A stretch of DNA of 34,993 bases, taken from NCBI GenBank assembly GCA_900317715.1, contig ONHS01000019.1:1-34993 (forward strand). Reading direction: 5' to 3'. This stretch comes from an uncultured Bacteroidales bacterium. GTDB lineage: Bacteria > Bacteroidota > Bacteroidia > Bacteroidales > WCHB1-69. Numbering within the stretch: the stretch's first letter is position 1; each line of letters starts with the position of its first letter. The notes beneath the pieces are model-generated. The model saw only the letters and a list, made by a program, of their open reading frames with translations, did not search any database and was not told the DNA's origin. A program made the position numbers and the translations under genes. This document shows, one piece after another, positions 17,647-27,798 of the stretch.

Positions 17647-20600
17647 TTATTTTTCAACAACCATCTTCTTGGTTAATACTATATCATTATAACGCATGGT
17701 GTAGTAATAAACACCCACTGCGAGATTTGCAGTACTGAGATCCAAATAATTGACACCCATGTCAGCCTCTTGGGTGGTGGTGTAAATCACCTTACCCGCC
17801 GTCGTGGAAATCTCGAAGGTCACCTTGCCAGGTTCCGGCACTGAATACGGGATCTTCGTGCTCGTCACCGCAGGGTTAGGTTCGTTCTGACCCAGATAGA
17901 CATTTCCTTCCTTCTCGAAATCATCAATACCCACATCCGTACAAGAGAGTGAACGTTTGGTGTTGTTGAAATTGTCCTTATCGTCGGGGATAGTCACAGT
18001 GGCCTTCACCTCCCAGTTATTGCTCAAATTCGTCACCACAAACTCGTTGGTACTGGTGTACTGCATAGTATCGCCGGGCTCAAGGTGCTGCACCACATGT
18101 TCCGTAGTGGTGACTACGTCAAAGCCAACACCCACGGAGAAAGTAACGTCAAACTCTTCCACTGCGGAATTACCGTTATTGTAGAGTTCCACAATCGGGA
18201 CAACCACACTGTTGATAGGCAGACATTCAGTCGTAAGGCTCTTATCTAACGGATAGACGATGCGGCTGACAGCCATATCCGGCAAACCGACAATCAAGTT
18301 GATGTCATCGATACTCGGGTCAATCTTGTTGCGTTGGCCTGTAACCGTGAAGCGAAGGCGTGCCACTTCATCTACAGGAAGCATTACAATCTGATGTTGA
18401 CTCCAGAGGTCGTCGTTACCCGTCTGACCGCCATCTGCTTTCGTAAGCACACCAATGGTCTGATAATACTCACCAGAGCCAATCTCCACATTCATGGTGA
18501 ACTCGGTGTTATTCGCCCCTGCAAAATACTTGTAGAAGTACAGTTCGGCAGGATAGATAGCATTGTAGTGCATGTTGATACAACGGCTGGTCAAGGATGT
18601 CCACTTGTTCTGGTTGTTATTACCGTTGATACCACCGACGCAAACATAGCCACCGTAATCTTCCTGGAACGTACCTGCATAGGTATGGTCATGGGCAGGA
18701 CCGCCGCCGACATTGCTGTTCGGGGAAGCCGCCACCGTCTGTTTCCAGAGGTAGTTCTGGTGTGAACCCGTCACTTCCCAATCTGAAGAGAGCTGCGGGT
18801 TGTTAGGATCCGTACCTTGAGGCAAGAATGACTCCGTGAAAGGTAATTGCAGAACCGGAACGGAAGAAACCGTACCGACACTGCTTCTGGTGTTATTGGT
18901 CAGATATTGGTCACCATCGTATGACAAGGAGAAACTGACATTATAGGTACCCGGCACGCTGAAGTCCACATTCGGGATGACAACGGTCATCTCACTGTTC
19001 GAAGCGAGAGAGCCGCTTTCCACCACCTTCGTGTAAGTAGCGGGCACTGCACCCGTCACCGTAGCGGTAATCGTAACAGGGTTGCTCATGCTCAAGGTTT
19101 GCGTCTGCGTACCGTAGTTACGGACATTCACGCGAATCTTGGCATTATCATCCGCACAGACCTCGCCTTGAGGATGCAGAATAGCAGGAATACCCAAGTC
19201 AACATCCATAGCGGAACTCAAGAGAACAGTATAATCTTCCGTTTCTCCTTCGGTGTTGTAGAACGAACAGGGATCTGTTTGGTTGGTAGCGGCACAAATC
19301 ACACGCATGCGGGTCAGACCAACTTGAGCATCGCTAGGAATGTTCACAAATGCGGAACTCACAGCATTCGAATCACCAGCAGGGATAGCACCCGTGGAGA
19401 ACACCACCTCATTGTCATCAAACACACCGTTGCGGTTGTAGTCGATCCACGCACGTTTGAAGACGGTCTTCGTAGTCGTACCCGTAAATGCGTGTGTCAC
19501 AGACATCGTGTATTCCTGACCGAGAATCACCTCCACAGGAGTCACGGTTGCTGTATAATCAGAGTACATACCATCGCCGGGAGCAGCTGAGTGGTTCGTA
19601 TAAGGCGCACCGACTCCGTTGTTGAGTGATGCGAAGGAGACATTCGTGATATGAGCACCTGTAGCATTAGACAACGGACGTGACGGGCAAGGATCCTCAA
19701 CACTCAACGTAATCGTAGTCGTATCGTTTGCATGATAAGTATCCGTGGAAAGGCCAGTGTAAGCTTTGAACGGAGTGGACAAATAGACGCTTGTCAGGTC
19801 GCAGGACGTGGTGAACGTCATGGTAGCAGTAGCACCTGCAGCCAAAGAGCTGCTATAGTTTTCCGTCACAGGCGCATTGTTGCCCAATTGATAAGATACC
19901 GGAATATTAGAAGCAGCTTGAGTACCAAAGTTCTGCAACGTAACGGTTACCGCCTCATTGGTGGTATAGTTGTTGTTTTGCGACACAGGAGCCGTGATGG
20001 CCACAACACCCACATCGTTTTGCGGGACCGTGGTGTTGATGGTAATCGCTGCTCTCGGAGATTCGCAAGTGTAGTTCACCTTGAACTTCGTGTTCACACG
20101 ATAGTTGGAGATGGAGAAGCCCGTCTGACCCGTCAGAGGCGTATTCTGAGCCTTGGTCAGCACTTTCTTGCCGTTGCTTGGCATTTGAGAGTTCATGAAC
20201 TTCGGTGTGGGGCTGATACCATAGGTGGTCACGCAGCTTGCATCACCGCAATTGTGTTCCGCATACAGGAAGAGACCCTCGCCAGCATAGTCGAAACCTC
20301 CGTTCACTGGGAATCCGACCCAACCTACTTGGTCAAGCACAAGCTCGCCATCGTACACGAGCGTTGCCGTGGAGGTCTCGTTCACCCAGTTCACCTGCGT
20401 AGTACCGGTACCAATATTCTGAGCATCGGCAGTATTCTTCAACCAGAACTTCATCGGGATAGCCACACCATTGTTATCTGCCGTGCACACTTGCAAATAG
20501 ATACTGTCGATACGACCTTCCGAGCCACCCATATCCTCCTTGTTGTAGAGAATCTTAGCGTAAGAGTGACCGTTGGTAAGCGTGAACGGAGCTGCATTCG

Positions 20601-23600
20601 ACTGCGAGCTCACAGTCTGATCTCCGGCAATAATCGCAGCATTGAAGCCATTAGACTCGATACGTCCACTATAGTAATAGGTGGTCGGTTCGTAAATGGG
20701 TTCCGTGGTGAAGCTGTTGCCCTCTGCAAGAGCTTCTCCACCTGTTGAGTTTTCGTAGAAATAATAGTGGTTCAATACGGAAGAGCTCGGGGTTACCGTC
20801 TGCGTACCACCGTAAGGAACCGTGTAGGACATTGCTTCTGGTGCCGTCGGCAATGCCGGGAAATACATTGAACCCGTAATCGTATCGTTGAGTGTATAAA
20901 CCGGCATCGTGGCATTCGCAGGAGTACTGTAAATCACATATTGATAAATACGGTTTTGAGTTGCAGAACCTAATGCTATACCGTTAGCAAAAGTAATTGT
21001 CTCTTGTGAAAGTGAAGAGAGCGGCGTGTTGATCAAATGAGTACCATTCACGTTACCAGCTCCCGTGAAACGTGCGTTCAAGTTGAACGTACCGTTCGGC
21101 ACCACAGAAGAAGATGTCGTATCTTGATTGGTGACTTTCACTTGCAGGTTCGGATTCAATGAGTTAGCGCACTGATAGGAAACCGGATAGACCAACTCAT
21201 CGGTGCTTATGTCATATTGAGGATGGAACACATTGACAATCACCTTAATGCGTTTCGTTACGCAGTTACTACCCTGAGTCTTACCCGTCACCCAATACAC
21301 AACAGTGTCATACAACGGATTGGTGGTGTAGTACGGCGCGGCCGTGGTAGTCGTATGTACAGGAGTTGTGGCATCTATGGCATCGTAGAACACATATTGA
21401 GTAACATTGGAAGGACGATCTTGAGATTCCAAAATGGTGTAGGGTTGCGTATAAGCACCCGTATAGACAATGCTGTCCGGGAAATAAGCCGTCTTCGTGG
21501 AGTTAATGGTACCGGAAATGGTGTCATTACCCGTATAGACAATGGCTTCATTATTCAACGTGGTGTAAATGACGTAGTTGATCGTTCTGTTTGCTGTAGG
21601 AGCACTGAAATCATAGGTGTTCGTGAATTCCACAACCTTCACTTCTTCAGGGCCGAAGGGTTCTGCAATCGTATGCGTCACTTCCGTGGTATTGTTATAC
21701 ACAGCGTGAACCACCACTTTGTTGGCCGGAATCGGCGTGTTCAACATATTCTTAATCTGAACTTGGATGTGTTCGTCATAGAGCGCACAACCTGATTCAG
21801 GATAGAGCAGTTCCTGAGTCTCCACATCGTAGTCCGGGATGTCGGGAACGTGAATGTGGATCGGCACCTTCTGGCTACCGCATTCAAGATTGGCGACAGA
21901 GAAACGAACATTCGGTTTGCGGGCGACATTCGAATAAGCACCCGTCATCTGAGCCACCGTGTTCGCAGCTTTCTTCTGACACTGTGTACTAGCGGTTGCC
22001 GTCATGTAGAATGACGGATAACTTGCAGCACCGGAAACGTTCACACCGCAGTTGTTACATTGTGAACCCGTACCCGTACAGTAGTCAGCACAATTGGTTT
22101 CCATGTAAATTGCCAAATTGCCGCTGTTGAACTCAAACGGAGTCAACATATCGAAATTGAACCAGCCCGTATGATCGAAATAAACACGGTCGTCCAAAAT
22201 CAGTGTAGCACCGATCAGTTCAGCATCCCAGTCCACACTGGTGGAAGTGTAGAAGTTGTCATCCACGCATTTCATGTAAATCTTCATCGGGATACCGGCG
22301 GAAGCGCTGGCGTTGGAAGCCGTCTTAACACTGATGGCAAAAGAGGTCAACGTACCGTGTGAGCCAATCTCCTGCTCGGTGTAGAGGATACGACCTCTCG
22401 AATAACCATTGGTGAACGTGAGCGGATCCGTACCGGAAGCGGTACCATTGCCGACCGTCGCCTCCACCAAAGTACCAGGGGTTGCGGTAGCGTAATAAGT
22501 CGTGTCGAAATAGATAATCGGAGTGGTATAAGTATCACTGTAACTCAAGAGATTCCAGTTCTCATAACCAGAATTGGTGTACCAACCGATAACACCCTGC
22601 GGAATGGATGACGGCAGTTGTGCCGTGAGAGTGGACGTCGTATGGTAGTTCACGATCACCGTGTCGGGAGCCGTAGGAACATTCGACTTACCGCGGGAGA
22701 CCACCGTCACGCCCAACGTGTCGTTGAAAGTCAAACGGTCTTGCGGCAACTTGGTAGCCCATACGCGAATCACGTAGTTGTCGTCAATATCAATCTGGTT
22801 GTTGGTGAAATCATAATTGCTGTTGAAGACGAAAGTGGTCGTCTCGTGGCGGTGCAGCGTGTCGGTGAACGCCTCGGTCACCTCAGCACCACCGTTGATG
22901 GTATAATGCAATTGGAACGGAGGAATGATGTCGGTTGTACCATTGTTGGTCAGCAACACATTGAGATGTTCATGACCGAGGTCGCAGTTGGTGACTGGAT
23001 GAGTGAGGCTCAACAATGCCAAATCATGGATGAAAGGATGATCCACCACCGCACCAATCATGAAGCGACCCGTCTGCTGCGGCACGTATGCACCGTTGGT
23101 CAGATAATAGAAAGTACTGTCACGCAACGGGGTCTCCACCTGAGCGCAGAGATAATTACCGTGTGCCAACATCTCCAAACCAACATAGAACTCACCGGAA
23201 GTAGCGGTAAGAGCAAAGTTTTGAATCGGAATGGTATTCCATTGATTCTGTTGCAGCGTGTTGAAAGCAATCACTTCGGATGTAGCCATCACATTGCCGG
23301 AAGCATCCGCCACAAAAGCGCGGAAACCATTGTCCGGATCAGCAATGTAAGTCTGATCATAATAGTATTTCACTGCCGTCACGGCCAAATCCTCGTTGAT
23401 TTTGTAACGCACGCAAGGACGGATGACGTCGTTATAATCGCCTATCAGTAAAATATTAGAAGTCGTATCTGCATAGTTGGCCACATTATTGGTGGTCACC
23501 ATGCGCCAATGCATCGTATTGTTGATATTGTGCTGGTCATTAGCGGCGCGCACTTCCACATCCTTCACTTCTTCCACATTGTAGAGATGATCCGGGAAGG

Positions 23601-26600
23601 TAATCAACGCTTCACCATGGTAAGGCAAGGAAGGAACAATCAAAGTATCCATCCATTGCTCGTTGGCACCCGTCACAGTCAAATAAACGGGGATGTTGCT
23701 CTGAGCCTGAGAACCCTCATTCTTCACCACAGCACTCACAACGCCGCGCATACCGTATTGAGCAGGAGTCTCACCCGCACCATAGATGGTAGAAACTGCG
23801 ATATCGTTGTCATACAGATTTCTCACACGGATGCGGTCGATGTTGATATTGTTACCGCCTTGCGCCGCAGCATCAAATGCGATATAGACACAACCAGCAG
23901 AGACATAGTTGGAAAGATCGAACGTATAAAGCTGCCATTCAGGCGTGGTAGCCGTTTGTTTGTAACGTTTAATCAACGCGGTAGTCTGACCTTGAGGAAT
24001 CAAGTTGGAATAAGTGGCACCATTATCGGTAGAGACCTTCACGGTGACACCCTCATTCGGTTTATTGGAAACATTGTCGTGTGCGAACCAGATTTCCAAA
24101 ATCGGGTTGATGGCATTATTTAGGGTCACCACCGGCATGATGGCACGAGAAACTGTGGAAGTACTGAAGTTCTTGGAATTGAAGAACAAACGACCGGTAC
24201 CATACACCGGAGTGATGGTCGGCTGTGTGCCCGTACCGTTTTGAACAGTCCAGTTACCAGCGCCGGAAACTTGCTCAATTGTCCAGGTCTGCTGCGTACT
24301 TCCGTTGAAATCTTCGGTATAGTCAGGGATAATAGCCTCTAAAATGAAGTTACGAACCAACGTGTCGTTCGCATGGTTATTATCGCCGTTTGTCGTAATG
24401 GTGATCTTGAAATCAACAACTTGGTTGACAGGAACAGCCACATTCTGTGCTACCACAACGTTGCTCTTGTTCAAGGCGGTCACCGAACCCGTGGTCACGT
24501 TCACATTCTGGTTCAGGTTCAATGCCGTGGATTGAATATTGACCACAGCGGAATGCTGAGCAAAGTTCAATGTTTGAGAACCTTTGTTCGTGATTTCCAC
24601 CGTGATGTTGTACGTATTTTGCGGACACTCACCCAATGACGGGCTCACCAATGCGGTCAAAGCAGCGTCAACGGCAGGAATCTGATCAGCATAGGCACCC
24701 ATATAGGTAACCTCAGTACGGTTTTGATCACGAATATCCTTCTGGACATTGGTGTTGCGCCAGCACTCCAAACCTGTGTATGAAGTGGGCAAAAGGCTTT
24801 CAGTTGAGTTGTCAAACGTAGGCAACATCGAAATGTTGTGAGACATATTCGTATCTGCCGACTCCAACTCACTGATCGTATTTCTGGCAACCGTCTTATA
24901 GGCCACCACACCAGAAGTAGAATACAGGTCGTTATAACTACCTGTTGTTCTGGATGTTCCGTTCAAATAAAGCGGATATCCCGTATTGTCTGAACATACC
25001 ACTTGGTTCAACAATATGTTATTGTATATATAAGTATTATTGTTGTTGCTGATATACAACGCCGCTGTGTTGCTGTACGGAGCGTCAGATTTAGCCAGCA
25101 AACTGTTGTTAATCAACTGGAGGTTGTTACTGCTATTGATTTGCATAGCATAGCTATTGGCAGCCGTCACAGGGTAAAGAATCACTTCATTGTTATAGAG
25201 ATAACCCGTTACTGTGTTCGAAGAAGAACTATTGGTCACATAGATACCCACATTGCCATAACCCGTTTTGACATGGTTGTTGCGAACGTAGAAATTCGAC
25301 GTTGTGGCATTGCCCAAATAGATAGCATACTCCAAACGGCTCACAGAATCCACGGTGTTACCATTGATATCGGCACCTATCACATAGTTGGAATAGATAC
25401 CGCTGAAGTTCTGCGGGTTCACTGAGGAGACCTGTTTGATATGGTTATTGGTGATAGCGCCATTGGTATAGTTGGTATAAATACCTCTGTAACAAGAAGT
25501 AATATTACAACCTTCAATAACAACGTAATTCTTTCTGTTGTTGGAACCCACATAATGGATACCGAAATTACCGCCCGTGATCGTACAGTTACGAATCGTC
25601 ACGCTGTCGGGAATCTGCGTGGCAGCAGTGGTACGGCTGATACCACAGCTGGTCGTCGCGGTACTATGGGTATTGTGCGCCGTGATGTGACATCCGTCGA
25701 ACAAGATGTTGGTACTTCCATTACCGCGAAGCACCACGCCTCTGGATGCCGTAGCATTGTCGTTCGCTTGAAGGGTCAAGTTCTTGAATGCGTAATTGTT
25801 CACATTCACAAGCGTCACGGCACCGAAGACATTGGCACCCGCATCTGTCCTGTTGTTCGTGACAATCACCGAGTTCACATCGTCACCTTGGAAAGTGATG
25901 GTGTTCACCGAGGATTGTCCGATATACACGGAGTCAAACACGAAGTTCGAATAGGTACCAGGGCGGAGGTGGAAGGTCACCGGGCCTCCCAAACCGCAAT
26001 AATTCAACGATTGCTTAACGGCGGTGATGTCAACAAAGTCGGGGTTAGTACCCCCCACCGTGTAGTGTCCGCTCATCAAGCTGTCGCAGGAATAGGGCGT
26101 CACCGTCATGGTGTCATTATCATGGAAACCATCGACTTGACCGTTTCGAGTAAGCACAAAAACCTTCACATAGTTAAAGCCATGGTGCGGCGTAAAGGAT
26201 CCCATTGACAAGGATGACGGCACGTCGAAACAGATATCGCCAGTCCAAGTACAGGTTTGTTCGTGGAAAAGCACGCCGGCTTCGTCCCGCACCTCAATCT
26301 TGAAAGTACCGGAGGTCATGGAGTTCGTCGTGGGGGAATGCTCGGCATCGCTTCGGTTGGTGAAATAAACAATGATCTCTTGCGGATCGCCCGTAATCAG
26401 GCAGTGCGGTAATTGACCGCCGTTCAAGCTGTCAATACGGATATCGTTCTGATGAATACTGGGATAGTTGTGGTGCGCCACCAAGAAGGTGTCGAAACGT
26501 GTGGAGCTACCATGCGTATCCTCCATGTAGATGTGATAGTGAATCGTATCTTGATAACAAACGGTGGGCAACTCCCACTGAGCCTGGATCGTATGTCCAC

Positions 26601-27579
26601 TGGCATTCAACACATTGCTGGTGAATGCGCCCGTATTGGACACCGTAACGGTCGGACCGCTGTTGATCTCGTATGTGAAAGCCACCGTATTTTCTGCAAT
26701 AGTATCATTATCAAACAGTTTCGCCTTGATAGTAAAAGGACCGACCTGATTGACAAAAGAAGCGTTCGTGTTATAATAGAAAGGCGCTTGCATGGTAATG
26801 GTAGGCTTGATCAACTCACAGTTGGACAGTCTAACTACCAGATTATCAATATACCAACCTGCGCACGCTTCCGTTCCGGATGTAGAAGGAGACGTTCTAT
26901 TCAAACGGAAGTCAAATCTGAAGTGTGTCGGGTTGGAACCTTCATTCAAAATGAACGAGGTAACATCAATCATCTCATGGTGCCACCAGTTGTTATTCGG
27001 CTGGGCGGAGGGGTTGTTTGAGTTCCAGTTGGAATAAGAGGCATCGGTGAATTTACCACCCACAATGGCTGTCGAACTACCTTTGGCATCACCATAATAG
27101 TTTGCGCTGTTACTATTAAAGTTCAGCACCTTCCAGGTACCCCAGTTGTAGTTACCATCCTCATCCACACCTTGAGCCACTTGGTAATAAATGGTGGCAT
27201 TATCCAAGGCATTGACCTTACAAATGTGGTCGAAATCGAAGTAGATGTGGTTTACAGTGACCCCCGAACCACTCGTCGGTATAGCCTGTGTCATACCTTT
27301 TGAGTTGCCTGAATTGGCATACACCGGGCTATGGAAAGATTGCGGGGAAGATTTGTACAACGGCAGGTTATTCCAGTTGTCGGAATAGGTGATTCCCTGT
27401 CCCACAAGACGCCAGTCACCACCTTGACCACCCAGCATAGGTTGAGTCGTGTAGGTAGTCGTCATCTTAATGGTCGCGCCATCAAAATTTTCAGTAAAAA
27501 TGGTCACCGTATCCATGTGCTGAGCCATCAGGATAACAGGGGCCAATGCTACTGCCAAAACAAATAATAATTTTTTCAT
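17647..27579 (-). CDS. Giant T9SS type A sorted protein with beta-helix, CARDB-like, GEVED and jelly-roll modules
   Basis: 3310 residues with signal peptide MKKLLFVLAVALAPVILMAQ. An N-terminal MAM/jelly-roll-like domain spans about 24-255 (ENFDG, YIDNLVVRLS). A right-handed beta-helix region follows at about 530-965 with many short N-rich turns (VTIRNCTITGGNFGIHY, VVIEGCNITSCYRGIY). CARDB-like and jelly-roll segments come next. Two related Cys-containing modules lie at about 1706-1906 (GYSRGRILYTEQEIG) and 2316-2516 (GHSYAKILYNKEDMG). A GEVED domain spans about 2640-2790 (AWIDYNRNGVFDDNE, YNTEGETEDYTV). The last 80 residues are a type A sorting domain (LGQNEPNPAVTSTKIPYSVP, ending KKMVVEK). 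It should be secreted through the type IX system and fixed to the cell surface. The beta-helix could bind or act on a polysaccharide, but no catalytic residues can be assigned. Transcription likely starts at a -7 box about 150 bp upstream. Confidence 0.93.
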   Translation of the reverse strand: MKKLLFVLAVALAPVILMAQHMDTVTIFTENFDGATIKMTTTYTTQPMLGGQGGDWRLVGQGITYSDNWNNLPLYKSSPQSFHSPVYANSGNSKGMTQAIPTSGSGVTVNHIYFDFDHICKVNALDNATIYYQVAQGVDEDGNYNWGTWKVLNFNSNSANYYGDAKGSSTAIVGGKFTDASYSNWNSNNPSAQPNNNWWHHEMIDVTSFILNEGSNPTHFRFDFRLNRTSPSTSGTEACAGWYIDNLVVRLSNCELIKPTITMQAPFYYNTNASFVNQVGPFTIKAKLFDNDTIAENTVAFTYEINSGPTVTVSNTGAFTSNVLNASGHTIQAQWELPTVCYQDTIHYHIYMEDTHGSSTRFDTFLVAHHNYPSIHQNDIRIDSLNGGQLPHCLITGDPQEIIVYFTNRSDAEHSPTTNSMTSGTFKIEVRDEAGVLFHEQTCTWTGDICFDVPSSLSMGSFTPHHGFNYVKVFVLTRNGQVDGFHDNDTMTVTPYSCDSLMSGHYTVGGTNPDFVDITAVKQSLNYCGLGGPVTFHLRPGTYSNFVFDSVYIGQSSVNTITFQGDDVNSVIVTNNRTDAGANVFGAVTLVNVNNYAFKNLTLQANDNATASRGVVLRGNGSTNILFDGCHITAHNTHSTATTSCGISRTTAATQIPDSVTIRNCTITGGNFGIHYVGSNNRKNYVVIEGCNITSCYRGIYTNYTNGAITNNHIKQVSSVNPQNFSGIYSNYVIGADINGNTVDSVSRLEYAIYLGNATTSNFYVRNNHVKTGYGNVGIYVTNSSSSNTVTGYLYNNEVILYPVTAANSYAMQINSSNNLQLINNSLLAKSDAPYSNTAALYISNNNNTYIYNNILLNQVVCSDNTGYPLYLNGTSRTTGSYNDLYSTSGVVAYKTVARNTISELESADTNMSHNISMLPTFDNSTESLLPTSYTGLECWRNTNVQKDIRDQNRTEVTYMGAYADQIPAVDAALTALVSPSLGECPQNTYNITVEITNKGSQTLNFAQHSAVVNIQSTALNLNQNVNVTTGSVTALNKSNVVVAQNVAVPVNQVVDFKITITTNGDNNHANDTLVRNFILEAIIPDYTEDFNGSTQQTWTIEQVSGAGNWTVQNGTGTQPTITPVYGTGRLFFNSKNFSTSTVSRAIMPVVTLNNAINPILEIWFAHDNVSNKPNEGVTVKVSTDNGATYSNLIPQGQTTALIKRYKQTATTPEWQLYTFDLSNYVSAGCVYIAFDAAAQGGNNINIDRIRVRNLYDNDIAVSTIYGAGETPAQYGMRGVVSAVVKNEGSQAQSNIPVYLTVTGANEQWMDTLIVPSLPYHGEALITFPDHLYNVEEVKDVEVRAANDQHNINNTMHWRMVTTNNVANYADTTSNILLIGDYNDVIRPCVRYKINEDLAVTAVKYYYDQTYIADPDNGFRAFVADASGNVMATSEVIAFNTLQQNQWNTIPIQNFALTATSGEFYVGLEMLAHGNYLCAQVETPLRDSTFYYLTNGAYVPQQTGRFMIGAVVDHPFIHDLALLSLTHPVTNCDLGHEHLNVLLTNNGTTDIIPPFQLHYTINGGAEVTEAFTDTLHRHETTTFVFNSNYDFTNNQIDIDDNYVIRVWATKLPQDRLTFNDTLGVTVVSRGKSNVPTAPDTVIVNYHTTSTLTAQLPSSIPQGVIGWYTNSGYENWNLLSYSDTYTTPIIYFDTTYYATATPGTLVEATVGNGTASGTDPLTFTNGYSRGRILYTEQEIGSHGTLTSFAISVKTASNASASAGIPMKIYMKCVDDNFYTSTSVDWDAELIGATLILDDRVYFDHTGWFNFDMLTPFEFNSGNLAIYMETNCADYCTGTGSQCNNCGVNVSGAASYPSFYMTATASTQCQKKAANTVAQMTGAYSNVARKPNVRFSVANLECGSQKVPIHIHVPDIPDYDVETQELLYPESGCALYDEHIQVQIKNMLNTPIPANKVVVHAVYNNTTEVTHTIAEPFGPEEVKVVEFTNTYDFSAPTANRTINYVIYTTLNNEAIVYTGNDTISGTINSTKTAYFPDSIVYTGAYTQPYTILESQDRPSNVTQYVFYDAIDATTPVHTTTTAAPYYTTNPLYDTVVYWVTGKTQGSNCVTKRIKVIVNVFHPQYDISTDELVYPVSYQCANSLNPNLQVKVTNQDTTSSSVVPNGTFNLNARFTGAGNVNGTHLINTPLSSLSQETITFANGIALGSATQNRIYQYVIYSTPANATMPVYTLNDTITGSMYFPALPTAPEAMSYTVPYGGTQTVTPSSSVLNHYYFYENSTGGEALAEGNSFTTEPIYEPTTYYYSGRIESNGFNAAIIAGDQTVSSQSNAAPFTLTNGHSYAKILYNKEDMGGSEGRIDSIYLQVCTADNNGVAIPMKFWLKNTADAQNIGTGTTQVNWVNETSTATLVYDGELVLDQVGWVGFPVNGGFDYAGEGLFLYAEHNCGDASCVTTYGISPTPKFMNSQMPSNGKKVLTKAQNTPLTGQTGFSISNYRVNTKFKVNYTCESPRAAITINTTVPQNDVGVVAITAPVSQNNNYTTNEAVTVTLQNFGTQAASNIPVSYQLGNNAPVTENYSSSLAAGATATMTFTTSCDLTSVYLSTPFKAYTGLSTDTYHANDTTTITLSVEDPCPSRPLSNATGAHITNVSFASLNNGVGAPYTNHSAAPGDGMYSDYTATVTPVEVILGQEYTMSVTHAFTGTTTKTVFKRAWIDYNRNGVFDDNEVVFSTGAIPAGDSNAVSSAFVNIPSDAQVGLTRMRVICAATNQTDPCSFYNTEGETEDYTVLLSSAMDVDLGIPAILHPQGEVCADDNAKIRVNVRNYGTQTQTLSMSNPVTITATVTGAVPATYTKVVESGSLASNSEMTVVIPNVDFSVPGTYNVSFSLSYDGDQYLTNNTRSSVGTVSSVPVLQLPFTESFLPQGTDPNNPQLSSDWEVTGSHQNYLWKQTVAASPNSNVGGGPAHDHTYAGTFQEDYGGYVCVGGINGNNNQNKWTSLTSRCINMHYNAIYPAELYFYKYFAGANNTEFTMNVEIGSGEYYQTIGVLTKADGGQTGNDDLWSQHQIVMLPVDEVARLRFTVTGQRNKIDPSIDDINLIVGLPDMAVSRIVYPLDKSLTTECLPINSVVVPIVELYNNGNSAVEEFDVTFSVGVGFDVVTTTEHVVQHLEPGDTMQYTSTNEFVVTNLSNNWEVKATVTIPDDKDNFNNTKRSLSCTDVGIDDFEKEGNVYLGQNEPNPAVTSTKIPYSVPEPGKVTFEISTTAGKVIYTTTQEADMGVNYLDLSTANLAVGVYYYTMRYNDIVLTKKMVVEK

Positions 27580-27729
27580 ATTGGTAATCTTTATTTTTTA
27601 TCTATTTTATTAATTATCAAAAAGTTAAACATACACCAAATTCCTCTTTGGACCATGGCAATCCTACTTGAAATTGGCATATTCATTTCCCTTGAAAACC
27701 TGCCTAACACCAATATACAAATAAGGTGG

Positions 27730-27737
27730 CAAAGATA
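27730..27737 (-). promoter_or_regulatory. -7 box for the giant T9SS gene
   Basis: TATCTTTG on the minus strand matches TAnnTTTG exactly. It lies about 150 bp before the start at 27579, giving a long AT-rich leader in which no structure was recognised. No clear -33 box is seen. Confidence 0.5.
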
Positions 27738-27776
27738 ATAAAAAAGTTGAATGCTTGACGAAAAAAAAATCAACAA

Positions 27777-27798
27777 TTTCAACCGCGTTTTAACCGCG
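27777..27798 (-). repeat. 11-bp tandem duplication spanning the dusB stop codon
   Basis: On the minus strand CGCGGTTAAAA is followed at once by CGCGGTTGAAA; ten of eleven bases are identical. The first copy contains the TAA stop codon (27792-27790) and the second carries TGA at the matching position. A run of nine T follows a few bases later, with no strong stem before it. Confidence 0.85.

Noticed and set aside
19732..20748. 338-codon plus-strand frame within the giant gene
   Set aside because: It is antisense to the conserved repeats, has no signal or domain, and similar shadows recur along the gene.
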